Below, piece after piece: positions 36,947-48,422 of a stretch of 64,000 nt of DNA. Each line of letters opens with the position of its first letter. The first letter of the stretch is position 1. The DNA is taken from contig CM051463.1 in assembly GCA_028095005.1 (NCBI GenBank), positions 7,555,052-7,619,051 on the forward strand, in the 5' to 3' direction. The notes beneath the pieces are model-generated. The model was not told where the DNA came from. It saw only the letters and a program-made list of their open reading frames with translations, and made no database searches. This DNA comes from Rhynchospora pubera. Taxonomy: Eukaryota; Streptophyta; Magnoliopsida; Poales; Cyperaceae. A program made the position numbers and the translations under genes.

Positions 36947-39278
36947 ATGGCGCCGCGTTTCTTCGCGTGCTTCAGCGGAGGTAGATCGAGAGTTCGTCGA
37001 TCCACGTCGCCCGACGCCATCGCCACGGCCGATCTCACGCCCGAGGAGCAGCGCCGCCTCAGTCCCGTCCTGCTCGAGCTCTTTTTCTCTCAGGGATGCG
37101 CCACGTCACCCGAGGCCGAAGCCATCGCCACTCGCCTGACCCGACCCGACAACGACTCCGAATCCGTGTCTGCTAACCTCCCTCCCGTGGTGGTTCTCGC
37201 CTTCCACGTGGACTACTGGGATTACAACGGGTGGAAGGATCGGTTTTCGTCCAGCGCTTGGACCGTGAGACAGAAGGCTTACGTGGAGGCTCTGAGGCTT
37301 GACACGTTGTTCACGCCTCAGGTGGTCGTTGGAGGGAGAACTGAGTGCGTTGGCACAGATCTCGATAAGGTGGCCGCCACCGTCCGATCCGCACCCAGAT
37401 TCACTTCACCAGCAATGCAGGTGAGAATTGATTCAATATAGAAGGAATTTTGATAGGATTGTTATGCACCTGCCAATTTAGTGAAGAACTTTTAATTATT
37501 TTCGCGAAAAAAGGAACAATTTTCCTTTGTGCTGATTGATCCTGTCATGGTTAGTTTTAGAACAGCAACATGAGAGAAAAATGCCAATGAAGAATGAATA
37601 CAATTTTTAAAGGCCTACATGACTGACATTGCAAAGAGCCTTGTCTCAATTTGATTGTCCCTAATTGTATAATCAGATTCATCTGGTTAACCTGGCAGTT
37701 CCAACTTCCAAGCAAGGTTATGATTATAAAAAATTCACAATTTTTCTTGATCCAGACCTGTATTTTAGAAGCTAAACGACTAAAAGAAAATAAGAAGTCC
37801 CAAAACAATTTTTATTTCATATTTTTAAGTTAAATCAAATATGAATAGTACATGTTGTCATGTAGCCTACTAATCACTATAACTTTAATTAAACTATTTT
37901 TCCTGCACTTCTGTACTTGGTTGATAATAATTTCTAAACAGCAGTATTTAGACATCCTGGCTATGTAGAATATTTTGGACCAACTTTTCATTTTTTTTTT
38001 AATATAATGTTCTATAGCCAATAGTCTAAACTTGAATGGTTCTTTCCTCATTTCCTAAATTAATAGGTTCTTTATAAGTCAATCCTTTCTTGTGACCATC
38101 TCTATATTTTTCATGTCTTTCCTTGAAATTGAATCTTAAATTTTACAAAATTATGATAATTATGTTTCAGATGACATTCACCATATTGTGACATGGTAAT
38201 ATGATGATACACTACTTAAAACATCCTCTTTCTCTATTTATTTTATACTTTTACTTGATGTTTCTACTCGTAGCTATCATTCCATGACTATCATTTTATT
38301 TTACTAACATTTGATCCAGATTGTAGCAAATTAACACGTACAACAAAAAAAAATGTAGGTCACATTCCAGCGGCCAACACCTGAAACCCTACAAGCGACC
38401 TTCACTGGGAAGCTAAACATGAAGATTGAAGGCTCAGTTGACATCATGGTGGCTTTTATTGAAAATGGCCTCGTGACTGACGTGACAAGTGGGGTGAACA
38501 ATGGGCGTGTATTGCCAAACGACCATGTGGTTCGCCGCATGGAGAAAGCCGCATCAGTGTCAGATCTAGCACCCAAGAAGACCGTTTCTGCCACTGTGCA
38601 GGTGCATCTGTGGGATGGATTCAACCCTGCCAAAACTGGAATCCTTCTTTTTGTTCAAAATTCAGCTCTTCAGGTAAATTCAAATTAACTTTGATTTAGG
38701 GCCTGTTTTGCTTATAAATGTCATAGTATAGAGTTTCTTTTGATGGACAATTTGGAAATAAAACCCAAACACTTGCTCTGTAATCTTGTTTAACTACATC
38801 AAATGATTAGGGAAAGCTTTATCATGATAACAAACTTATTTGACGAGGAAACTAGCATCAAGTTTGTCATCAAACTTAAAAGTAAAATTACATATGTGAT
38901 CATTGTGGTTTTAAAATCACCAAAACTAGCTATATGTACAATAATTCTTTTTTAACTTTATTTTTCTGAATGCTGCGCCAGTTGTTGTGGTTGTGAATAT
39001 ATCTGTTGTCGGTGTAATATCCTGAAATATATTGTTTCTTTGTTGAATCACTAAATAAAATGCTTTTCAGCAATAAATGTTGACCAAATATGCATCATCT
39101 AAAATTCAATTTGGAATTGGCCAAAAGAAGCTCAAAAGTGTTTGCTACTGTGATTATCTAACAAGAATTTGTTTCATCACAATGCCTTAAAGTCAACTCA
39201 CTGATTTAATCATCTCTAATAATTGCCTATATGCAGGTATTAGGTGTACAACAACTTAAGCTGCCTCAAACAGTTTAA
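36947..39278 (+). CDS. DUF1223 thioredoxin-like protein
   Basis: Three exons, all phase 0 with GT-AG borders: 36947-37420 (158 codons), 38359-38673 (105) and 39237-39278 (13 plus stop), giving 276 residues. DUF1223 (PF06764) proteins have a predicted thioredoxin-like fold; their biochemical role is not known. The signature LLELFFSQGCATSPEAEAIA lies at about 44-63. It keeps one Cys but has Thr-Ser-Pro where many bacterial members have a second Cys, so a classical CxxC redox centre is absent. VVVLAFHVDYWDYNGWKDRF, typical of the family, follows at about 88-107. The ATG is the first in frame after a pyrimidine-rich leader (TCTCTTCCACCTCCA) and begins MAPRFFACFSGG; no signal peptide is evident. 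The frame has no lesion, so the gene looks functional. A broken copy of its 5' part is at 12480-12790. Confidence 0.9.
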
Positions 39279-40202
39279 TCATGCACTTGCTAACCTGATC
39301 AAATGACAAAAAGGAAAATACACGTCCAATTTGGGTCCCTGGATGAAATCGCAATCTACACTGTAAAATTTGTCTATAAAATACCTGGGTTATGCGTGAC
39401 AACTGATTAATTCATTTTAGATATGTGTTAATTCTTTTGAGTTCTCTCTATGGAGTTTCACAAGGTTAGAAGATTGGAGGAAATTTACACAGATTATAAC
39501 ATTTCGTTGTATATTGTTGGTTGGTTATATTGTTTCAATTGACTACCTGCTATATCATAATGTCTCAGTGCCAACTTATCACATGTACTCTGATTTGTTG
39601 ATTGTTATGGTTAAACGAAAGTAGCATCTAGATTTTAAACCATATAATTGGAATTTGGTTTAAATGTGAGCTGCAACTTGGTGCTTTTTCATTGTATGAG
39701 CAGTGAGGTCTTTTATATACGCTTATTACATTTTGTTACTTCAACGTTTCTTCAAACCCATTAACCTGTTTTGTTATAGTATCTTTACTCTTGCGCGTAT
39801 TAGCTACGACGGTTGGTGGTATTGTTACTAAATGTTCGCACCTTTTGGACATATATTACAACTTTCTAGCATTTTATGTAACTAGCAAAGAACAATTGTC
39901 AAAAGTGCAATCCAAAGAGAATAATTTGATGTTCGCAGACATATGGAATAAATTTATATTGAAGTTGGCTGCCAATTAAGGCAAAGCCATGTACCCATGG
40001 TTGAATTAATATTTATTTTTTATTCCAAAATTATATCCTTGACCTGTTTAGCGAATAGCGAGTTTACCTAAACCTCAACAGCGGATCTTTGACCCAACTC
40101 ATTTTGGGACCTGACAAATTAGGTTAAAAAATATAAGGCCTATTCAAGGCCTGTAAGCAAGTTATGAAAACCTTGATCATAGGCTCATAGGTCATAGATC
40201 AT
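39279..40202. other. 3' flank of the DUF1223 gene
   Basis: Contains the presumed 3'UTR. No gene or element was recognised; the short open frame at about 39791-39979 has no known features. Confidence 0.4.
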
Positions 40203-40211
40203 CTGAGAAAA

Positions 40212-42226
40212 CCGAAAAATTTTAAAATAATATTAAATTAATATAATATATTAAAAATAATATAAATATAATACTTTTTTTTAAATAGTATCACAAGATC
40301 GGAATCCCAGATTCCGACGGCAAGATCGGAATCCCGGAATCCGACCTTAGCTAAGATCGGAATTCGGAATTCCGATTTAGCTTTTTAATTTTTTTATATA
40401 TTATTTATTTATTTATTTAGTTTATTAATTAGAAAAATAGATAATATATTGTAAAAATATTGAAAAAATATGAAAAAATCAGGAATAATTAAATTAAATT
40501 TTATATGTAATTTAGTATTTTTGGAAATTAAATTTTTTTCCTTTTATTAGTTAATTAATTAATTAATTAATTAGAAAAATAGATAATATATTCTAAAAAT
40601 ATTGAAAAAATATAAAAAAATCAGGAATAATTAATATATGTAATTTAGTATTTTTTTGAGAAATTAAATTTATTTAATTAAATATAAATTTTAATTAATT
40701 TATTTAATTAAAAATGAATAATTAAGTATAAATTTTTAATTAATTTACATTAAAATTATAAATTTTTAAATTTGTAATTTGAAGCTTGGCAGAAAATCGA
40801 GAATACTACGAAGGGAGGGAAGCGATCCAGTGGTATGCTTTTGTGTTTTTCAGTCAAGAAGGACCTAGCCTATAAAGAAATCCCATCCCATTACTAGTGC
40901 TCACTCCTTTGCGCTTTTTGACTAGAGTGAGTTCCATTCTCATACCTGCCTCGGTTCGGCACAACGAGGCTTCTCCTTGTCATCTTTCCCTAATTCGAGC
41001 TCAGTGATATCAGGCAACTTCGGTTCCCCTTGCAACATTTGCTCCATCGAAAGGAAGCAGGATGTGACCCACTTTGGAACTCCATGAGTTTCACTCTTCA
41101 CTGATGATTCCACATCCCAACCAGATAGAAGGTAAAGTGTGATCTTAGCTAGACCAGCCTTTGAGGCAACCTCACGTGCCGCAGTGTCATCATGAAGGAT
41201 CAGTGCGAGTACATGGAACAAGGCTGAATTTTAATAATTTCCAGTCAGACTGGGCACGGCGCAGATTTCTCTCGCCCGATCAATAATAAAACGGAGTGGT
41301 ATTTAATCTTCTTTACTTTTACTTCTTTAGTACGTACATACTTTGGTCTTTCAAAAAGACATGCGTCCCGGATGTCGTCCTCTGTAAATATTATTTTCAT
41401 ATTATATATTAAACAATCATATCGAGTCTCATGATCAAGGAAGCACTTTCTGGATTGCGTTAGAAATGAATCACACGAGATTGATGTTTTACCGAGACAG
41501 AGAAGAAAGACTAAATTCACTTGATTTATGATTTTGAAAACTTTTTTAGTAGTTTAGAGTGGTTTTTAGGTTAAAAACTTTCAAAGTGGATTTTGGAGGT
41601 CCAGAGAGCGTTTTTTGGCTTCGGAAATGATCGTTACAGGGTGTAAAACTGTAGATCTCGTCGTCAGCTTTCCGAAATATGCTCGTTTGCCCCAAACGGA
41701 CCTTCCTATCAAAAGTTATGCATGTTTAAAGTTTTAATGTTCAAGTTATGCTTTTGTATCCCTGCAAATGCAGAAAGGATTAATAAAACTGTTAACATTT
41801 TGAAAGGATTATGCCTTTGTATCCCTGCAAATTCTGAAAATTTATAATCATTTCTAAATGGTACAATTCATTTAATTAAATAAGTTATAAAAATTTATAC
41901 TTAATTATTTATTTTTTTAATTAAATAAATTAATTAAAAGAAAAATGAATTTAATTTCCCAAAAAAATACTAAATTACATATAAAATATAATTTAATTAT
42001 TCCTGATTTTTTCATATTTTTTCAATATTTTTACAATATACTATCTATTTTTCTAATTAATTAACTAATTAATAAACTAAATAAATAAATAATATATAAA
42101 AAAAATTAAAAAGTTAAGATCGGAATTCCGAAATCCGATCTCGTGATACTATTTAAAAAAATATTATTATATTGATATTATTGTTAATATATTATATTAA
42201 TATAATATTATTTTTAAATTTTTCGG
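40212..42226. mobile_element. Pack-MULE (Mutator-like element with captured gene fragment)
   Basis: 2015-bp element with terminal inverted repeats of about 330 bp. It starts CCGAAAAATTTTAAAATAATA and ends in the complement. The repeat arms include AAATAGTATCACAAGATCGG (left) and its complement with CGAGATCGG (right). A perfect 9-bp duplication CTGAGAAAA lies at 40203-40211 and 42227-42235. The unique centre (about 40780-41860) holds a fragment of a host gene rather than a transposase. Confidence 0.93.
40946..41223 (-). pseudogene. Captured UPL1/UPL2-like ubiquitin ligase exon fragment
   Basis: The minus-strand frame from 41221 reads LALILHDDTAAREVASKAGL, then TLYLLSGWD and PKWVTSCFLSMEQMLQ. 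This pattern matches the armadillo-rich N-terminal half of the plant HECT E3 ligases UPL1 and UPL2, very large proteins (over 3000 residues) that attach ubiquitin to substrates. The frame ends at a perfect splice donor (AGGCAG|GTATGAG at 40946/40945), so the piece was taken from genomic DNA including an exon edge. Only about 90 residues are present, with no HECT domain, so it cannot be a ligase. It could give an antisense or chimeric transcript. Family assignment rests on recall of the motif and is not aligned. Confidence 0.75.
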
Positions 42227-42235
42227 CTGAGAAAA

Positions 42236-43020
42236 GTTGTGAATTCGATATTGGCCCCCATTGCAAAATTCACTAGAACAGATTGTCTACGGGGTAGCCC
42301 GGGTAGGGACATAGGGTACTGGAGACCTGGAAATGAGTTTCCAACTTTCCATCAACTATCAAACATTTTATTTCAAAAATAAATAAATAAAATAAACCAA
42401 CTATCAAACGTATCCAAACTTTGGAAAGTCCAATAGGATCGAGGGACGAACCGATAAATGTACATGCGTGTTACCACTTACCAGGAAAGATAAAATTGAT
42501 CCGAGTGGCGGACTTCGAAGTTCGAACAATGAAGATGAGAAAATTTAATTTGACACAAAATGAATTATTAAATTTATTAAGTCGTATTTATTATTGTTGT
42601 TGTTGTTGTTAATATTGTAAATTACAATAGAATTTTTGTCATTTAATTTGACTGTCATATTATTTCAAATTTTTTTTTGAGAAAGTATATACTGACAATT
42701 ACACCAACTTCAAGCTATTGATAAACCATTTTATCGGGAGCCTAATACTTAACAAAATATGCTGTCGAAAGCCTCATTAATTATTAGATCCGAACTGTTT
42801 AATTCGACTTTTTATTTAATTCTAGTTTATGATGTAACACAAGCAAAAAATTTATATAAAAGCCCACTATAATACTATTAAACATATCAATGTTGAAATA
42901 ATAAAATCATGTTATCAGTTATCCCGCTAAAAAAATGGCCATTAACTTCAAAGAAAAAACTACAAATAAACAATTCATACTTCTCTTACTCGCTTTATAA
43001 TTTGGGAGTGGGTAGTGTCA
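42236..43020. other. Intergenic AT-rich stretch
   Basis: No gene seen. A short TTG microsatellite is at about 42592-42610. Confidence 0.4.
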
Positions 43021-43373
43021 AAACATATAGGACAAATATACTTGTCCAACATGATAAAATTTTAATTTTTAAAATTAAAATGACCGATCCAAACAGTTCA
43101 AATTGTTCTACGTTATAAAATCTTCGTGGACACCAAATTTTATATTTTTTCAAAATTTTTTACTATTTTTTGCAATTTTTGAAAATACTCAATCTAAAAA
43201 GTTATGAACCCTCCAATTTCGAAAATTCGAAAAAAATAGTTAGAAAATTTGAAAAAATATAAAATTTGATTTTGAAGCATATTTTAATATAGAGATCATA
43301 TTGAACGGTTTGGATCGACCGTTTGAAATTTTAATAGTCAACGTTTGGATCGTGTTTGACATCCTATATGTTT
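43021..43373. mobile_element. Foldback inverted-repeat element
   Basis: About 353 bp with ends AAACATATAGGA and TCCTATATGTTT. The inner arms (AACAGTTCAAATTGTTC / GAACGGTTTGGATCGACCG and ACCAAATTTTATATTTTTTC / its complement) pair. The interior matches the MULE-like MITE at 3252-3647, so it is a diverged relative. No clear target duplication was found. Confidence 0.65.
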
Positions 43374-44774
43374 AATTCTAGCATTACTTAATTTTCCTCA
43401 CTTGTTTTTTTAATAAAATTTTCCCTCACTTGTTCAATGACTTTGACAAATAGTATGACAAAACTTGCATGATGAAAAAAAAAAATTGCTATGCGCGAAC
43501 AAAATTTTTATGTTGTTATCAAGGTTTTAAAATGCGATTTGTGCGGTTTAGCGGTGATTTAGTGTTTATTGGCGATAAAACGGATAAAACGGCAATATAA
43601 CGGATAAAACAGTTGTACGGTGTGAACAAAAATCTAGATAAAATGATGATAAAACGAAAAAAACGAAATTTTTTAAAAAGTTGGTTGCTATATATATTAT
43701 ATCAACTACTCGGTTACAATTTTTATTCAAAACGTCCCTTCAATAAACTTGACATCCAGATTGGAAAGGAAAGAAATAGCCAGAGAGCAATGGTACACTG
43801 GGACAAAAGCCTAATAAAATTATATACGGAGGGTGTCCGAGTATATGGTATGGCATGTTAATTTTTGAAAATAGAAGTATAAGGGTTAGCCATTATATTT
43901 GAAAATGAGTGCTTTATTTTCAGTTATACTAAAGAAAGAGCACACCTAATCTTGACAGCTAAAACACGCACAAATGGGATAGTATAGAGTAATTTAGTCC
44001 TTAATAAATTGCTATATATATAAATAAACTGAAATAATGCATATAATAAAGGCTGTCAAATTGAATGCAAAAATGATTTAAATGCGCGAATGATACTCAG
44101 AATAACTATTATTTACACTTTATATGCATAATTATTATGTATAATTTAATATTTTTGAATAAGTAAGATCTAAATTCTATTCTAGACCATATAAAGAGTT
44201 TAAATATATATTATTCCGATAAAATTACTTAGAATGAATTCAAAAATAAAATGCAGAATTGCTTGAAATGCTCAAAATAATTCATAGAATATTCACTATT
44301 TGCATATTTTATGCGTAATTACTATATATAATCTATTCTTTGTAAATAAGTAAGATTTGAATCATATTTTAGATTATATAGAGTGTTTAAATGTACATTA
44401 TTGTGATGAAATGACTTGGAACAAATGAAGAAACAGTTGAAATGTTCAAATGATTTTTAAAATATGCATTACTAGTAATTTATATGCAATTTATATATAC
44501 TAATCATTAGAAAATCTCAACAAAGATTGTCAAATTGGTCCTCAATTTATTATCTTTCTTCAATTAATGTTTAATCTTTAACATTATCCACACTGTTGGA
44601 GTATTTAAGTTTTTTAGACCATTGACATTGGAGAATGATATTCCGTTTTTCATTACACATGAAAGAGATGGAGCGACAATAGAGAAAAAAAGAGCAGAAA
44701 TGAATTGAAAAAAAAAATTAATTGGACGTAAACTAGGACTGGCACAAGATGAATGTGCACTAGAAAGCGTTTGC
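43374..44774. other. Intergenic AT-rich stretch
   Basis: No gene seen. 44030-44500 contains loose repeats of ATTATTATGTATAATTTA-like and AAATGCAGAATTGCTTG-like phrases, about 190 bp apart, suggesting an old tandem duplication. Confidence 0.4.
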
Positions 44775-44782
44775 ATTGTATC

Positions 44783-44993
44783 TAGGGCTGTCAACGGATT
44801 CCGTTTTGCACGTTAGTATTATGTTTACCAAAAACTAGATTGAAATCAAATGGAAAATGAAAAACGAAACAGCTAATGGAATGGAAAATTATTCCGTTTT
44901 ACAAAACGGAATGAAAACAAAATTGATATGATTTACGTTATCAGAAACGGAACTAGGGTGTTCTGTTGCGTTTCAGCACATTTGACGCCTCTA
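44783..44993. mobile_element. hAT-type MITE
   Basis: 211 bp. It begins TAGGGCTGTCAACGG and ends CAAATGTTGACGCCTCTA-like (right end TTTGACGCCTCTA), flanked by a diverged 8-bp duplication (ATTGTATC / ATTATACC, 6 of 8 matching). The interior has repeated AACGGAAT motifs in both orientations. It is an older insertion than 1967-2515. Confidence 0.7.
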
Positions 44994-45188
44994 ATTATAC
45001 CGACGGTTGATGTCTGCTTTCACGCTGTGGCGCTGTTTTAGGTAGCATACTATTTGGATCAATTATGGTCACAAGCTTCAAAAAACAGGACTTTACTTTC
45101 GCACTTCACACCTTTTTCACTTATCATGGTTGCTTTGCTCACTTGTTGCATGACATCTCTTGTTCGTATGACAACTCGTGTGAACAAA

Positions 45189-45351
45189 GGGTGCGTTTGG
45201 ATAGGTGTGGGAAGAAGGAAAGAAGGAAAAAAGTGGCAAGAAGTATTGGGAAGTGTATAACTTTGTGAAGAATTTGGATTGTTTATAATTTTTTTTCTTC
45301 TTCTTCTTCTTTCTTTTTCTTCTTCTTTCTTCCAACGATCCAAACGCACCC
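45189..45351. mobile_element. Tourist-like MITE (TTATAAACAATCC family)
   Basis: 163 bp, ends GGGTGCGTTTGGAT and ATCCAAACGCACCC. The interior is in reverse orientation (GAATTTGGATTGTTTATAA) plus a long TTC-rich tract. The flanks are A-rich, so the 3-bp duplication cannot be told apart from background. Confidence 0.85.
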
Positions 45352-45801
45352 AAAAAGTTTTGTGTGGATAAACTTTCATATGATGTTATTCTTGAAATAC
45401 ATATTTACAAGTCATTTTAAAGACCTCTTTAATGCAAGAAAATAAGAGAGTAAGAGTAAATTAGATCGGTATTCACCATTTTGATTTGAAGACATAATTA
45501 TAACTAATAAAATTCTTTTTACATTAGATATTAGAGTGAATCAAATAAGAAAAACTTTTTTTGAGCCAAAGAGTCTCAAGAAGGTTGCAAAAATACTAAA
45601 AATAAAAATAGTCATCAATAGTAATACAATCCAAAACAAAAACAAAAACAAAAGTATCAATTCTAATTAAAGTCTTATTCTAATCATACCCTAAACTAAA
45701 AATTATCTAGCCTAACTAGTTATAACAACCATAACAAACACACAAGGACTTCACATCATCATCAACAAAAATATGAAAACTAGAGATGCAAAACACTCAA
45801 A

Positions 45802-46138
45802 TCACAGTTCGAGGAGATCTTCGAAAGTGAGGTCCTCCACATGGCCATCTTCAACATCTTGACCAGCTCGGCCCATTTGAGTTAATTCTTATCCTGCATT
45901 CTCTTAAGCCATCAAACCATTCAATGTGTCGATAAAAGTGGCAAATTCGATTGCTATATCCTTATAAATTCTTATAAAAAATTCGTAGTATGGACCATTT
46001 TCAATTCTAGTTTTTCTTCACTGTCCCAACCGTGCAAATCTCGTCATAAAATTCATTTTCTTTGTACTCAATTATTTGCTCAACATATTCGCTAATGAAA
46101 TCCAAGAATAAAGTGGATGAATCTAAGGCAAATTCCAT
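45802..46138 (-). pseudogene. Degenerate coding remnant, unrecognised
   Basis: Read on the minus strand from ATG 46138, a clean 43-codon frame (MEFALDSSTLFLDFISEYVE...) ends in a stop. A shifted frame continues with ENGPYYEFFIRIYKD and IEFATFIDTLNGLM, then stops, then continues to EDGHVEDLTFEDLLEL and a final stop. Codon choice and amphipathic pattern look like former protein-coding sequence with at least three lesions. The parent family is not recognised; a transposase C-terminus is one possibility. The surrounding stretches (45352-45800 and 46140-47133) show no other gene. Confidence 0.45.
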
Positions 46139-46566
46139 ATAGATTCGGACTAACATTTTGTAGGTACACATGACAAATGCTCAAAGTAAGTGTGTGTGTG
46201 TGTTTTTCACTTCTCATTCGCTGGCTCTATATATATGAGTTGAGTAATATATAATTGGAGTTGTAATTGAGAACATATAATTATAAAGTTATAAATAACG
46301 AATAACGAAATATATAAATATGGTGTTTCCTTTTTTATATTGTTATGAAATACGGCCCTTGTACCAGTTTGCAATCCTATTATAATTATTATTTTAGTTT
46401 TTATTATAATGATTATAAAAAAGGTTCTCTATATAGAATTCGACGCAGATACCTTTCTTCTGCAGTCTCATTCAAATTTGGAGACGTAGTTATCGTTTAC
46501 GTTTTATTTCAATTACATTGTACAAGTGGATTCAAACATAAAAAAAACCGTTAGTGTCTATCTCGA

Positions 46567-46598
46567 AAATAATAATAATAATAATAATAATAATAATT
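46567..46598. repeat. (AAT)n microsatellite
   Basis: About ten AATAAT triplets in a row. Confidence 0.9.
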
Positions 46599-47133
46599 GA
46601 CACGCCTTAAATAGAAAATTAATTTCGGAGATCGGTAGAGAATTGAATATCGTAATCCGTATTCAATGAGCATAATTTAAAACGTTCCTTGCTTGTTTCA
46701 CTTAAGTCTTATATTATTTTATTTTATATTTGTGCTTCTAAGTGTGAAACAGATGAGATCAAAAAGATGCTAGGCACTTCTTTCTTTATAAAATTTGACT
46801 TCCTAATTTCTACAAATTTAATTCTAAATTATATTTTATTATTTTCACCATATAAAATGATTTCATGGGACTTGTGGTTGTGGAAGCACAATGTCCCGAA
46901 TGCTTATTTTAATGCAATTTTACATTTTTATTATACATCGCTTGAGTTATGTCCGTACAATTTAATTTTTACCTACTGGTCGTTTTAACAATATTGTTTA
47001 ATTGATCGGTTCTATTTCCAATGATTATCATAAATTCTAATATAAAATGTATAAAAAGTTTTACTAACGTGGAGCATGCAAAGAGTGAACATAATCTTAT
47101 CCACACGCTTATATAGAAAATACTTCTTATCTC

Positions 47134-47290
47134 GGGTGCATTTGGATATAGGAAGAAAGAAGAAGAAAAAGGAAGAAGGAAGAAAAAAAATTATAAACAA
47201 TCTAATTTTTTCACAAAGTTATAAACTTTTCAATACTTTTTCTCACTTCTTTCCTTGTTCCCTTCTTCCCACACCTATCCAAACGGAACC
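47134..47290. mobile_element. Tourist-like MITE (TTATAAACAATCC family)
   Basis: 157 bp, ends GGGTGCATTTGGAT and ATCCAAACGGAACC (diverged). The interior ATTATAAACAATCTAATTTT is followed by TTCACAAAGTTATA. Confidence 0.8.
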
Positions 47291-47497
47291 TATTTTTTGT
47301 TTTCTTATTATTATAACTATCTTTAACACAGTGCAATTAATTGAACCTAATTTTGAAATTTACATGAGCCCACAAAATACGGCCCTATGCGTTCTTTGAA
47401 AGCCCAAATTTCGTAACAAGAAAACGGCTAATTGTTCCTTGTCCCCGTCTAGAACTCTAGATCAAAGCCATGAACTCTTTCTTGCAAAATTATTTTA

Positions 47498-48416
47498 GGG
47501 GGCGTTTGTTTGTGACTTAAAGAGTGCATAACTTAAGTTATATATTCTTAAGTCACCAAACACTTCTTACATAAGATGCCTTAAGGATACATAAATTATG
47601 CACCTGTCCCCTTTAATTTTTTTTCCAACAATACCCCTTAGAAATAATTAATAATAATATTTAATAATCTATAATAATTAATAATAATTAATAAATAATA
47701 ATATCTAATAAGTAACAATAACTATTAAAAATCATAATTAGTAATAAATATTAATTATTATAATTAATAAATAATAATATATAACAAGTAATAATAATAA
47801 TTAATAAACAATATTGATTTATTATTAAATAATTAATAATATTTATAATATTTAATTAAAAATAATTAATAATATTTCATAATAATAAAATGATTTCTTA
47901 TTATCATTAATAATTAATTTTTATAATAATTAAAAATTAAAAATTAATTAATATTAATAAAATAAATAATAATACTTAATAAGTAACAATAATTATTAAA
48001 AAAATCATAATTAAAAACAAAGATTAATTATTATAATTAATAATATTTAACAAGTAATATTAATTATTAATAATAATGATTTAAGAATAATAATTAATTT
48101 TATTATAAATGAATAATAATATTTATAATATTTAATTAAAAGTAAATTATTAATATTTCATAATAGTAAAAATGATTTATTATCATCATTAATAATTAAT
48201 TTTTATAATAATTAATAATTAACAATAATTAGGTCACAACATATAATACATAATACTAATTCAAATTTAAGGGCATTTTAGTCTTTTGACATGAATATAT
48301 GCATGCATTAAGTTAGTCATCCTTACTACACAACCAAACATCTATTACATAACACTACATAAACACTTAGGTATCCTTAAGTTATGCAACTCATTACTAC
48401 ACAAACAAACGCCCCC
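47498..48416. mobile_element. PIF/Harbinger-type MITE with AT-rich filler
   Basis: 919 bp, ends GGGGGCGTTTGTTTG and CAAACAAACGCCCCC, duplication TTA on both sides (47495-47497 and 48417-48419). Subterminal ACTTAAGTTATAT/ATCCTTAAGTTATGC repeats face each other. The centre (about 47640-48235) is nearly pure A/T built from TAATAATTAATAA-type phrases. Confidence 0.9.
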
Positions 48417-48422
48417 TTAAAT

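Noticed and set aside
39791..39979. 62-codon frame downstream of DUF1223
   Set aside because: No domain, poor start context, inside the presumed 3' flank.
41245..41520. 91-codon minus-strand frame in the Pack-MULE
   Set aside because: No recognised domain and not continuous with the UPL-like fragment.
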